NCBI GenBank assembly: GCA_035620975.1
Contig: DASPFV010000244.1
Coordinates: forward strand, 1-21,272
DNA length: 21,272 nt
Origin: DASPFV01 sp035620975
GTDB taxonomy: Bacteria; Acidobacteriota; Vicinamibacteria; Vicinamibacterales; 2-12-FULL-66-21
Reading direction: 5' to 3'
Below, piece by piece: positions 1 through 7,238 of the stretch; within the stretch, counting starts at the first letter, position 1, and each line of letters begins with the position of its first letter. The notes below the pieces were generated by a model. That model ran no database searches. It saw only the letters and a program-made list of their open reading frames with translations, and had not been told where the DNA came from. Made by a program: the position numbers and the translations under genes.

Positions 1-91
1 GCATTGACGTACGATTTCTTGAGAGAAGTGAAATCGTACGTCAATGCAAGACCTGACCCCTCCCCCGTACGTCACTGCAAGACCTGACCCC
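1..91. repeat. REP-doublet-like inverted and direct repeat, cut by the window edge
   Basis: Positions 1-17 and 31-47 are a perfect 17-bp inverted repeat around a 13-nt loop (18-30). The right arm continues into a 26-nt unit at 35-60 that is repeated at 66-91 with one mismatch (A44 versus C75). Read on the minus strand the unit starts GGGGTCAGGTCTTGCA and ends TGACGTACG. The plus-orientation copy is truncated by the window start, so the intact element probably has arms of about 30 bp. This layout resembles REP doublets (REPINs) mobilised in trans by RAYT transposases, but no transposase is visible and the family link is inference. The second copy overlaps the 3' end of the minus-strand gene and supplies its stop. 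The hairpin could also end transcription from that operon. Confidence 0.85.
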
Positions 92-1760
92 GTTCCACCC
101 CCACCAGCGTCCAGCTCGATCCGCTCCGCCGGAAGTAGAACGACGAGGGCCGCGCCCAGCCCGGCTGCGACGGGTGCTTCGCGCTGATCGTGACCCCGAC
201 GAAGTCCCCAGCCAGCCCCGCCGGCGCGCGCGCCGACATCGCCGTGACGGTCTGCGCCTCTCCGGCGGGCGTCTTCGTGTCGGCGGCATTGTCGAACCGG
301 AACCACTGCACCTGATAGCTCTCGGGCGCCGTGGCCGCCTGCGCCGAGATGGCCGCGTTCGCGAACGTGAGGGTCCCGTCGCCGGCGAGTGCCGCGTCCA
401 CCACGGGGCAGACGCCGTTCAGCCACGCCGACACGACCCTGTCCCGCCGCTTGATCAACGCCTGCGTCATGAACTCCGTGGCCCTGGGGTCCGAATACTG
501 CGCCTTCTCGACGACGCCCCGAATCATCTCGTCGGAGAACCTCGACACGATCCGCGCCGCCCAGAACGCATCGTCGAGCCGCATGTTCTCGAACGCGGGG
601 TTGGGATATTCCGGCTTCCACTTGAGCGGGTCGAACGCATCCGCCTCGAATCGACCGATCGACTTCGGCACCTCCGGGTAGTCGATCAGCATCCACGGTC
701 GCACGTACAGGCCGAGCGTCACCAGCGAGAGCCATCCTGGCGCCGCCTCGAAGATGTACTCGTGCCCCGGGCGGTGCCGCTGGGCGTAGACGGTGCCGCT
801 GCCCAGGATGGACCCGAAGTCGAACATGTAGTGCTTCACCCAGGCACGGCCGTTCGTGGTCTCGAGCATGTCGAGGCTGTTGATGCCCCGGGAGTCGTCA
901 TGGTTCAGCCATGCGGCGAACACGCGGGCGCCGCGCAGCTCGCGCCGGTGCTCGTGCGGGACGATGTCGTTGGGGTCGTCGGGACGCGTGCCGTAATACC
1001 GGAAGTTGCCCAGCGGCCTCCCGGGCGCGAACCGGCTGACGAGCACCCGGTACCGGCCGTTCGGCAGGCGCGCGGCTCGCTCGAAGACGTTGTCGAGGTC
1101 GTACTTCTTCAGCCGCCGGCGCCTGCCGTTCAGCGGATCCCGAATCGTGGCATCCTCCGAGATCACGAGGGCGTCGCGATCGATCTCGGCCAGGTAGACT
1201 TCGACGACGTGGTAGCCGATCGCGTGGTAGAAGGCCGTCCCGATCGTCTCCGCACCGGTCGCCAGCTCAGGGTTCGAGGGCGGGTCGACTTCGACCTGAT
1301 AGAGCTGGCCGCTGCGGTCGGACATCCGGAACCCGGGCTGCACGCCGGAGCCCTTGCCGCCGGAGACCACCCAGCCTTCCATCGAGACCCGCTCAGTGAT
1401 GTCGGGGCCCTTAACCACCTCGGCCACGTTCATCTCCCGGCGGCCGATCCGGTTCGTGAACCAGCTCGAATCGGGCACTTCGTCCACCGTGTTGACGTTC
1501 ATGGCCCGGACGTCGCGCCGCTCGCCGGGGTTGCCGAAGGTGTTGACGACGAAGTCGTACCCGTTCGTGTCCTCGAGGGGCTCGACCTTCGCGGCGTCGA
1601 ATGCGCGGTCGTCGTCGGTCCACAGCGGGTCGTCGGGGTAGAACCGTGGCGAGGCGGACCACGCGCTCGAGCCGAGGACCGCCGCCGCAAAGAGCGCAGC
1701 GCCGGCCGCGCCGAGCCGCCTAGAAAATCCCGCCGAAGACGATATGAAGATGGTTGCCAT
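72..1760 (-). CDS. Secreted protein with kinase-like motifs, last gene of a three-gene operon
   Basis: 562 aa, family not firmly recognised. It has a Sec-type signal peptide (about residues 13-36, ending near AWSA) and so acts outside the cytoplasm. The middle resembles a protein-kinase-like fold: a glycine-rich stretch GGKGSGVQPGF (134-144), a strand YQVEVDPPSNPE (154-165) where such folds carry the ATP-binding Lys (Glu157 here), a catalytic-loop-like NHDDSRGIN (286-294) and a DFG (314-316). From memory, related acidobacterial proteins have Lys at the 157 position; this needs alignment. The last ~90 residues look like a separate beta-rich domain. The ATG lies inside the end of the upstream barrel gene (41-nt overlap) with GGGAG five bases before it, so the genes are co-translated. 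The final residues RGQVLQ and the stop are encoded by the repeat at 66-91. The fold assignment is inference; the CDS is secure. Confidence 0.85.
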   Translation of the reverse strand: MATIFISSSAGFSRRLGAAGAALFAAAVLGSSAWSASPRFYPDDPLWTDDDRAFDAAKVEPLEDTNGYDFVVNTFGNPGERRDVRAMNVNTVDEVPDSSWFTNRIGRREMNVAEVVKGPDITERVSMEGWVVSGGKGSGVQPGFRMSDRSGQLYQVEVDPPSNPELATGAETIGTAFYHAIGYHVVEVYLAEIDRDALVISEDATIRDPLNGRRRRLKKYDLDNVFERAARLPNGRYRVLVSRFAPGRPLGNFRYYGTRPDDPNDIVPHEHRRELRGARVFAAWLNHDDSRGINSLDMLETTNGRAWVKHYMFDFGSILGSGTVYAQRHRPGHEYIFEAAPGWLSLVTLGLYVRPWMLIDYPEVPKSIGRFEADAFDPLKWKPEYPNPAFENMRLDDAFWAARIVSRFSDEMIRGVVEKAQYSDPRATEFMTQALIKRRDRVVSAWLNGVCPVVDAALAGDGTLTFANAAISAQAATAPESYQVQWFRFDNAADTKTPAGEAQTVTAMSARAPAGLAGDFVGVTISAKHPSQPGWARPSSFYFRRSGSSWTLVGVERGQVLQ

Positions 1761-2934
1761 CTCTGCTCCCGAAGGCGGCGTCCACGCGCAGCACGACCGC
1801 TTCGTTCGTGTTGAAGCGGAACCCGAAGCCGTAGTCGCTCTGGAGGTCCTCGAAATCGAGATCGGACCGGCGGGTGGCGACCTTCCCCGCGTCGTAGAAC
1901 AGGGCGGCGTCGAGACCGCTCCAGAGCTCCCAGCGGTACTCGGCCTGGACGAGGATCGCGTGCGGGCCGCGGAACCGGTAGTCCCGGAAGCCCCTCAACG
2001 TGTCGTTGCCGCCGAGGGTCGGCATCAGGTAGAACGGCATGACCTGACCCGCGTCCGTGTCGGACGTCGAGACGAAGAGCCGCGCGGCCAGCACACGCCG
2101 TTCCGCGAGGAAACCGATGAACTGCCGCAGGTCCACGTCCGTGCGGTTGAACGTGTACGTGCCCGTGCTGCGGTCGTCCACGTGCGAGAACTCGACGCGG
2201 TACCAGCCGCCCTTGCGCGCGTTCCTGGGCTGCCGGTAATCGATCTCGAGAAATGCCATCGAGCGGATGAAGTTGACCGACTCCCCGAGACCTGGCGCCG
2301 TGGAGGGATCGAAGATCTCCTCGATCGAGGGGACGCGCGGGTCCTCACCCGAACCGAGCCGCGGGTTGAGGTATTCGACGCCTCCGCCGATGAGAGCCAG
2401 CGGCACCGGGCGCACGCCGGCCCGCGCGCCGACGCGATCCGAGCGGATCGCGTAGCTCGTCTGATCCGACCGGTTGGACTCGGGACCGAGACCGAAATAG
2501 TCCTCCTCCGGGTAGTCCCGGTGCGCGACCCAGGATTCGAGGTGCAGGCGATTGCTGGCGAGCTCGGGGAAGGTCAGGCGCGCCTCCGTCGCCCAGTACC
2601 TGCGGATGCTCGTGGCAGCCCACAGATCCAGCCGCCCCTTGTCATTGAAGAGATCCCGGTCACGATAGCCGGCGCCGTAGGCGAACCCGCTGCCGGTTGC
2701 GAGCGATCCGAGCTTCGGATAGAACCCCTCCCGATCGAGCAGGAAGATCCCCCTGGTCTCGAAGAACTTCAACCCCCGCTCGAACCCGCTCGGCTGGTAC
2801 TGCTCGGTACTGGCGTTCTTCTCTTCGCGTCGCTGGCGGTCGGCTTCCGCACGCGTGGCTGGCTCCTGGGCCGCGGCGAGCGGCGCCGCAGCCAGACATG
2901 CCAGCAGCAGCGCCGCCCGGCATCCTGAGAACAT
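1720..2934 (-). CDS. Omp85-superfamily outer membrane beta-barrel protein (BamA/TamA-like barrel without POTRA domains)
   Basis: 404 aa with a Sec signal peptide (residues 1-22, cut after AAA/Q). The rest is alternating strands typical of an outer membrane barrel and ends in Phe404, as these proteins usually do. Two signatures of the Omp85/surface antigen D15 barrel are present: LRGF (313-316), equivalent to the conserved loop-6 VRGF/Y motif, and FYDAGKV (346-352). Only about 50 residues precede the barrel, so no POTRA domain fits; this is a single-domain member like patatin-type or lipid-export relatives, not the essential BamA (about 800 aa). A near-ideal Shine-Dalgarno sits 5 nt before the ATG. 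It lies 10 bp behind the ThuA-like gene and overlaps the kinase-like gene, which suggests that the barrel and that protein work together at the outer membrane. Its cargo cannot be inferred. Confidence 0.9.
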   Translation of the reverse strand: MFSGCRAALLLACLAAAPLAAAQEPATRAEADRQRREEKNASTEQYQPSGFERGLKFFETRGIFLLDREGFYPKLGSLATGSGFAYGAGYRDRDLFNDKGRLDLWAATSIRRYWATEARLTFPELASNRLHLESWVAHRDYPEEDYFGLGPESNRSDQTSYAIRSDRVGARAGVRPVPLALIGGGVEYLNPRLGSGEDPRVPSIEEIFDPSTAPGLGESVNFIRSMAFLEIDYRQPRNARKGGWYRVEFSHVDDRSTGTYTFNRTDVDLRQFIGFLAERRVLAARLFVSTSDTDAGQVMPFYLMPTLGGNDTLRGFRDYRFRGPHAILVQAEYRWELWSGLDAALFYDAGKVATRRSDLDFEDLQSDYGFGFRFNTNEAVVLRVDAAFGSRDGNHLHIVFGGIF

Positions 2935-2939
2935 CCCGT

Positions 2940-2946
2940 CCTCCTT
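2940..2946 (-). promoter_or_regulatory. Strong Shine-Dalgarno AAGGAGG for the Omp85-type barrel gene
   Basis: The minus strand reads AAGGAGG five bases before the ATG at 2934. It overlaps the TAA stop of the ThuA-like gene (2947-2945), so ribosomes finishing that gene are placed directly on the next start. It is the clearest Shine-Dalgarno in the window and contrasts with the many starts that have none. Confidence 0.85.
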
Positions 2947-3889
2947 ATCGCTTCCGCTTGTCGTCGAGGTTCTGCGTCAGATCCTCGGCTGCAATCGTGT
3001 CCTGGACCCCGGCGGCTGGAACGTCGGCCTTGGCGATCCACAGCAGCGCGTTCAGCACGATGCGACGCTGGTTCGGGTCACCCCAGTTGGCGTGCGTGTG
3101 GCCGCCCGTGAATCCGAAGCCCCGGCCCCCGTCCGGCCGCTCGTACACCCACATCATCGTCTCGGCCTTGCCGCTGTCGGCGATGATGTGGTCGTACGGC
3201 CCGCGCGGGCTCACGTAAGGACCGTCACGGACGTCGTCACTGGGCGTATCGACCAGCAGGGGCGTGATGCGCGCTTTCATCGCCGGGTCGGAGGGCCAGC
3301 GCATGTTGAAGTACCACTCATCGTGCGTCGCGAACGGCCCGACGCCTCGGGTGACCGGGTGATTGGGCAGCTTGTGGAATTTCGGAGCCCACATCGGGTT
3401 CACGGAGAACCTCGTCTCGTAGAACCCGCCAATCAACCGGTGGAAGGCGTCGCCGGGCTCGCCAGCCGGCACTTCGACCCCGTAGTGGGCGAAGCCCAGG
3501 CCCACGCCGCGCTTCGCGAGCGCTTCGATGACGGCCAGTCGATCCCCCTGGATCGCGGGGTGCCCCTTGCCGCCGTCCGCGTAGATCAGCACCGCGTGCG
3601 CGTTCTCGAACGCCGCGTTGTCGTCCACGCGGGTGCCCGACTCGTCTTTCGAGGGCCAGCCCTGGTCGTAGACCTGAACCGTCAAACCGGCCACCGGGCT
3701 CAGGGCTTTCTGGAAGAGCATGCACCCGGCCCGGAACTCGTGCATGCCGGGCGCGTGGGACGGTTTCCCCGCGATCAGCACGATGCGCTTGTCGGCCGCG
3801 ACTCCGGCCGGCGACGAGCCCAGCCCGGCCGCGCAGAGGACCAGGCCCAACCCGGCGAGACGCCGGAAGAGAACTGAAGATGTCGACAT
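2945..3889 (-). CDS. ThuA-like domain protein, first gene of the operon
   Basis: 314 aa from the ATG at 3889. The frame stays open 40 codons further upstream, but that part has no signal peptide, whereas MSTSSVLFRRLAGLGLVLCA starts a typical Sec signal (cleavage near residue 32). A -10-like TAGGAT ends 7 nt before this ATG. The mature part has the ThuA fold (class I glutamine-amidotransferase-like): first strand KRIVLIAGKPSHAPGMHEF (34-52), GVGLGFAHYGVEVP (128-141) and GFGFTGGHTHANW (257-269). His135, His264 and His266 are candidate functional residues; no nucleophilic Cys is evident. ThuA was named from trehalose utilisation and the family is tied to disaccharide oxidation, but most members lack a proven reaction. 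Next to the barrel gene it may serve periplasmic carbohydrate use; that is inference. Confidence 0.9.
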   Translation of the reverse strand: MSTSSVLFRRLAGLGLVLCAAGLGSSPAGVAADKRIVLIAGKPSHAPGMHEFRAGCMLFQKALSPVAGLTVQVYDQGWPSKDESGTRVDDNAAFENAHAVLIYADGGKGHPAIQGDRLAVIEALAKRGVGLGFAHYGVEVPAGEPGDAFHRLIGGFYETRFSVNPMWAPKFHKLPNHPVTRGVGPFATHDEWYFNMRWPSDPAMKARITPLLVDTPSDDVRDGPYVSPRGPYDHIIADSGKAETMMWVYERPDGGRGFGFTGGHTHANWGDPNQRRIVLNALLWIAKADVPAAGVQDTIAAEDLTQNLDDKRKR

Positions 3890-3896
3890 GGCGAGG

Positions 3897-3902
3897 ATCC
3901 TA
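3897..3902 (-). promoter_or_regulatory. Candidate -10 element TAGGAT before the ThuA-like gene
   Basis: The minus strand reads TAGGAT, then CCTCGCC, then the ATG at 3889. With the usual 5-8 nt from -10 to transcript start, the mRNA would begin on or beside the ATG, so it could be leaderless. No Shine-Dalgarno and no clear -35 are visible. This is a pattern match only, strengthened by similar spacing at 4035, 7227, 11144 and 13991. Confidence 0.4.
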
Positions 3903-4034
3903 TCGAGGACGTGAGGCGGACGGCAATACAGGGGTGAGGCTTTCCCAACTTCCAGTTGGCACTTACCAGCGCCACACCCCCGGCAGTCCTCGTTGGTTGA
4001 TTGGACCATCCCGTTGGGAAGCTGAAGCTGCGGT

Positions 4035-4041
4035 TAGAATA
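4035..4041. promoter_or_regulatory. Candidate symmetric -10 element before the cupin gene
   Basis: TAGAATA reads as TAGAAT on the plus strand (4035-4040), 5 nt before the cupin ATG at 4046, and as TATTCT on the minus strand toward the ThuA-like operon. A poor -35, TTGGGA at 4014-4019, lies 15 bp upstream on the plus strand. No Shine-Dalgarno precedes the ATG. It may drive a leaderless plus-strand message and serve as a second, distal promoter for the minus-strand operon. Confidence 0.4.
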
Positions 4042-4045
4042 CCTC

Positions 4046-4444
4046 ATGAAAACACCACCGACCGGATTCCTTGCGGGGCTCCTTGCGGGGATCGTCCTGA
4101 CCGCCGCCTTTTTCTCCGGCCGCCCGCTCGTCGCCGGGGAGGCGCCGCCCGTCCAGGGCGCAGCCAAGCCGGCGAGCGCGTCGAAGATCGTGCTCGAGAA
4201 CGCACGCGTTCGCGTGCGTGATGTGACGTTCCCGCCCGGCTCAGCCGGCATGCACACCCACGAACTGGCACACGTCGGCGTCGTCATCTCCGGCGGCACG
4301 CTGGAGTTCAAATACCCGGACGGCAAGTCCGAGACCGCGAAGCTCGTTGCTGGAGGCGTCGGGTACCGCGACGCGAACGTGACCCACGAGCCCGTCAATC
4401 CGGGAACGACGCCGGTGCGGGTGATCGAGGTGGAGCTCAAATAG
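4046..4444 (+). CDS. Small exported or membrane-anchored cupin-domain protein
   Basis: 132 aa. An N-terminal hydrophobic segment (residues 8-30, signal peptide or anchor) is followed by a linker and a single cupin barrel (about 47-132). Motif 1 is PGSAGMHTHELAHVGVVISGG (64-84), with His70, His72 and His76 as likely metal ligands; the usual Glu position is not clear. Motif 2, GYRDANVTHEPVNPG (106-120), supplies His114. Single-domain cupins of this size range from metal-binding sensors to isomerases and dioxygenases, so no reaction can be named. The frame opens earlier at a TTG (4001), but ATG 4046 puts the hydrophobic segment near the N-terminus and fits the -10-like hexamer 5 nt upstream. The gene is divergent from the ThuA-like operon and convergent with the haem protein gene that ends at 4539. 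Confidence 0.85.
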   Translation: MKTPPTGFLAGLLAGIVLTAAFFSGRPLVAGEAPPVQGAAKPASASKIVLENARVRVRDVTFPPGSAGMHTHELAHVGVVISGGTLEFKYPDGKSETAKLVAGGVGYRDANVTHEPVNPGTTPVRVIEVELK

Positions 4445-4446
4445 CC

Positions 4447-4467
4447 GTCAGCGTTCAGCTGTCAGCT
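4447..4467. repeat. Degenerate TCAGCTGTCA-type repeat in a convergent gap
   Basis: Just after the cupin stop the sequence has three imperfect copies of a GTCAGC-like unit (4447-4452, 4454-4460, 4461-4467). The 10-mer TCAGCTGTCA (4455-4464) recurs exactly at 19194-19203, also right after the stop of a plus-strand gene facing a minus-strand gene. The remaining 94-bp gap (4445-4538) shows nothing else I can name. Confidence 0.5.
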
Positions 4468-4538
4468 CCGGCTTCCATCTTTCGTCAGCCCCCGCCGAAT
4501 GGCTGCGAGGGAGGGATTCTGGTTCCGACGGCCGGCAG

Positions 4539-7205
4539 CTATCTGATCTTCATCAGTTCCGCCTCGGTCCACGGCCGCGTGCGGTCGGCGGTGAGCGTGC
4601 GGATCCGCTGCACCGTCTCCACCCCGACGGGTGTGGCGGTCTGGCCCCATTCGCGCCGGATGTAGGTCAGCACTCCCGCGATCTGCTCGTCGCTCAGGAC
4701 GGCGCCGGCGGGAGGCATCAGGCCGATCGGGCCTTCCTTGCCGTTGAGCAGGATCCGCGCCGCGATGGCGGGATCTCCGAGCGTCAGCGGCGATCCGACC
4801 AGCGGCGGGGCGACCTTCTCCTGCCCGCGGCCGTCGGGCTGGTGGCAGGCCTGGCAGATGTTGCGATAGACCTCGCGGCCGGCTTCGAATCGACGCCGTT
4901 CCTCGGGGCCGAGGGGAGGCACTGCCGAGGGCGCTCCCGGCTTGCCTGGCCAGGTCACGCGCGCCAGGACGGTCGCGAGCCGGGTTGCGAGCTCGGGCTC
5001 CGACGCCGACACGTTCACCTCCGGCTCGCGCGAGAGCCGGAGGACGGGACCGCCTCGCCCGGCGTCGCGCCCCCATCCAGGCGGCCTTGGAAAGGCGTAG
5101 GCGCCGCCGGGTCCGGCCCGGCCGCCGGGACACGTGGCGCACGGAAGGTTGGCGGCGGCCGCGCCCGGTCTGGGCGCCGGCGTGCCTGGCATGGCTGCAC
5201 CGAGCAGGGCAATCTCGGCCCCTTCCAGCAGCGCGGCGCGTTGCCACAAGGGCCGTTCTCGGTTGCCCATCCACGCGAACAGCGTCTGCGCGTCCGCATC
5301 TTGAGCGCTCCGGACGATCGTCGCGCCGACCATGGGTACCGCGGCCTCCAGCGCCGGGCCGGGCGTGTAACCCTCGGCGCCGCGTGCATCCCCGAATAGT
5401 TTCGCGAGAACGTTCAGCTCCCTGCCGTGCAGGCCGCTGAGTGCGGCATCCACCGTCACGGGATCGTCGCCATGCGACTCGAGCAGCGACGCCAGGGCGT
5501 GCTCGAAGGCCTCACCAGGCACGACGGCGAGCGAAGCCGCGAGCTGACGCCGGACGGCCGCGTCGGGATCGCTCCGTCGCCCGAGCACGGCACGGTCAAT
5601 CTCCCCGTGCGCCGTGCCGAGCCAGCGCTCCGCGATGCGCACCGCGGCCACACGCACATGGGCCACTGGGTCCTCGAGGGCGCGAACGACGATCCCGGCC
5701 TCCATCGCGTCGAGCCCGTCAAGCGTCCACAGCGCGTGCAGCCGGATCCGCCAGTCGCCTGACTCTGCCAGCGACTGGAGCGCCGGCACGGCGGACGTTT
5801 CGCGCCGCTCGATCAGGCGCTGCTGTGCAGTGTCGCGCCACCAGCCGTTCGGGTGCGAGAGCGTCGCGACCAGTTCCGCCGCGGTGGCTCTCGCGAGCGG
5901 GTTTGCGCGATCGCGGGCCGTCGAATCGTGGACCACGCGGTAGATGCGGCCGAGGCCAGTCGGCTGATCGAGCTTGCGCTTCAGGATCTGATCGCGCAGG
6001 TAGACAGTGATGGAGATACGGTGCTCGATGATGCCGCGGTACATGTCCACCACGTAGAGCGTGCCGTCCGGCGCGTTCGACAGATACACGGGACGGAACC
6101 GCTCGTCCGTGGACGCGAGGAACTCGCCACGGTCGTACGCCTTGCGCGCGCGCAGTCCGGTCGGCGTGTCCTCCAGAACGATGCGGCTGACGAGGTTGGC
6201 CGCCGGTTCGGCCACCAAGACGTTCCCGTAGAGATCGACGGGCAGCCTGTCGCCGCGATAGACGACAGGGGCGCACACGGCCGTGAACTTCGCGAGCGTT
6301 CCGTCCGCGCGATCGATGCCTGCCTGGTAGGCGCGGTTGGTACCCGGGTTCGGGCGCACCGGCCACACCGTGTTCAGGTCAGGGGACGAATCGGCCAGCC
6401 GCTCGTAGCTGCCGCGGCTCCGCAGCAGGCCCGGATGACGCGCGTAGTACGGCGTCGGCACCAGGTCCACGTGCAGGGCCGACTCGTTCGTGTTCCTGAA
6501 GATCCGCCCCGCATCGTCCTGCGTGAGGCCCCACTCGCCCCGCTGCAGCGTCGGGAGCACGTCGATCCCGCCCTGCTTCAGCTGCAGGTAGACGTCGCCC
6601 TGTCCGGCCACGTGCATCCGGTTGTCGAGCGCCCAGAGAAAACCGTTCGCGTTGTTCTGCGGATCGGCCTCACGACGGCCGTATCGGTCCGTGACCCGGT
6701 CCTTCGTGTCGGCGCGCAGGTCGCCGTCCGTGTCGCGCATGAGCCAGACGTCGGGAGGCTCGGCGACGAGCACGCCCCGGTCGAGCACCTTGATCGAGCG
6801 CGCGAGCACGAGGCCCTCGGCGAACACGGTCCGCCGGTCCATCCGGCCGTCGCCGTCGAGATCCTCGAGGACGACGACGCGCCCGATCGGATCGAGCTCG
6901 TTGGAGCCGCTGAGGTTCGCCATGAAGCCCGGCATCTCGACGGCCCACAAGCGTCCGTCGGGATCCCAGTCGATCGCCACCGGCTCCTGGACGAGCGGCT
7001 CGCTGGCTACCAGCTCCAGGCGGTAGCCCGGGGGCATGTAGAAGGTCTTCAGCGCCTCGCCGGGCGCGAGCGGTGGTGAGGTGGGCGGAACCTGCTGAAC
7101 GGCCGGCGGCCAGCTCTGTCGCGAGGGTGAGGACTGGCCCTCGAAACCGGCGAGCACGGCGGCCGCGCAGAGGCAGGCGAGCGGCGTGAGCCTCGACACA
7201 GGCAT
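4539..7205 (-). CDS. PVC-type haem-binding protein: beta-propeller dehydrogenase-like domain, HEAT repeats, C-terminal cytochrome c
   Basis: 888 aa with an N-terminal signal peptide (residues 1-24). Residues about 45-430 form a glucose/sorbosone-dehydrogenase-like propeller of the 'membrane-bound dehydrogenase' type (GYRLELVASEPLVQEPVAI, DWDPDGRLWAVEM, EDLDGDGRMDRRTVFAEGL, LYVVDMYRG). Residues about 440-665 are HEAT-like helical repeats. The end is a c-type cytochrome: CQACH (784-788) binds haem, and Met830 in GLMPP is the likely distal ligand. Residues about 672-722 are a Pro/Gly/Ala-rich linker with a stray CATC. This domain order is a hallmark of Planctomycetes, Verrucomicrobia and Acidobacteria; these proteins are thought to oxidise sugars or alcohols in the periplasm and pass electrons through haem. 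The substrate is unknown. The start was set at ATG 7205 because the signal peptide begins there; the open frame further upstream is antisense to the amidohydrolase. Confidence 0.93.
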   Translation of the reverse strand: MPVSRLTPLACLCAAAVLAGFEGQSSPSRQSWPPAVQQVPPTSPPLAPGEALKTFYMPPGYRLELVASEPLVQEPVAIDWDPDGRLWAVEMPGFMANLSGSNELDPIGRVVVLEDLDGDGRMDRRTVFAEGLVLARSIKVLDRGVLVAEPPDVWLMRDTDGDLRADTKDRVTDRYGRREADPQNNANGFLWALDNRMHVAGQGDVYLQLKQGGIDVLPTLQRGEWGLTQDDAGRIFRNTNESALHVDLVPTPYYARHPGLLRSRGSYERLADSSPDLNTVWPVRPNPGTNRAYQAGIDRADGTLAKFTAVCAPVVYRGDRLPVDLYGNVLVAEPAANLVSRIVLEDTPTGLRARKAYDRGEFLASTDERFRPVYLSNAPDGTLYVVDMYRGIIEHRISITVYLRDQILKRKLDQPTGLGRIYRVVHDSTARDRANPLARATAAELVATLSHPNGWWRDTAQQRLIERRETSAVPALQSLAESGDWRIRLHALWTLDGLDAMEAGIVVRALEDPVAHVRVAAVRIAERWLGTAHGEIDRAVLGRRSDPDAAVRRQLAASLAVVPGEAFEHALASLLESHGDDPVTVDAALSGLHGRELNVLAKLFGDARGAEGYTPGPALEAAVPMVGATIVRSAQDADAQTLFAWMGNRERPLWQRAALLEGAEIALLGAAMPGTPAPRPGAAAANLPCATCPGGRAGPGGAYAFPRPPGWGRDAGRGGPVLRLSREPEVNVSASEPELATRLATVLARVTWPGKPGAPSAVPPLGPEERRRFEAGREVYRNICQACHQPDGRGQEKVAPPLVGSPLTLGDPAIAARILLNGKEGPIGLMPPAGAVLSDEQIAGVLTYIRREWGQTATPVGVETVQRIRTLTADRTRPWTEAELMKIR

Positions 7206-7226
7206 GCAGTCGTTCCCGATTCGGGT

Positions 7227-7233
7227 CAGAATG
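7227..7233. promoter_or_regulatory. Candidate shared -10 element in a 33-bp divergent gap
   Basis: CAGAAT on the plus strand (7227-7232) ends 6 nt before the GTG start of the amidohydrolase, with no Shine-Dalgarno. On the minus strand the overlapping bases read CATTCT (7233-7228), which would give the haem protein a leader of about 15 nt. The whole divergent gap is 33 bp (7206-7238), so both promoters must overlap one another or the opposite gene. No good -35 was seen on either strand. Confidence 0.35.
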
Positions 7234-7238
7234 TCTCG

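Noticed and set aside
174..4000. Long plus-strand open frames opposite the ThuA/barrel/kinase-like operon
   Set aside because: They are Arg-, Val- and Asp-rich mirror frames typical of GC-rich DNA, with no signal peptide, domain or start signal; the minus-strand genes have clear family motifs.
5130..5145. Second haem site (CATC) in the PVC-type protein
   Set aside because: The motif lacks the His of CxxCH and lies in a low-complexity linker.
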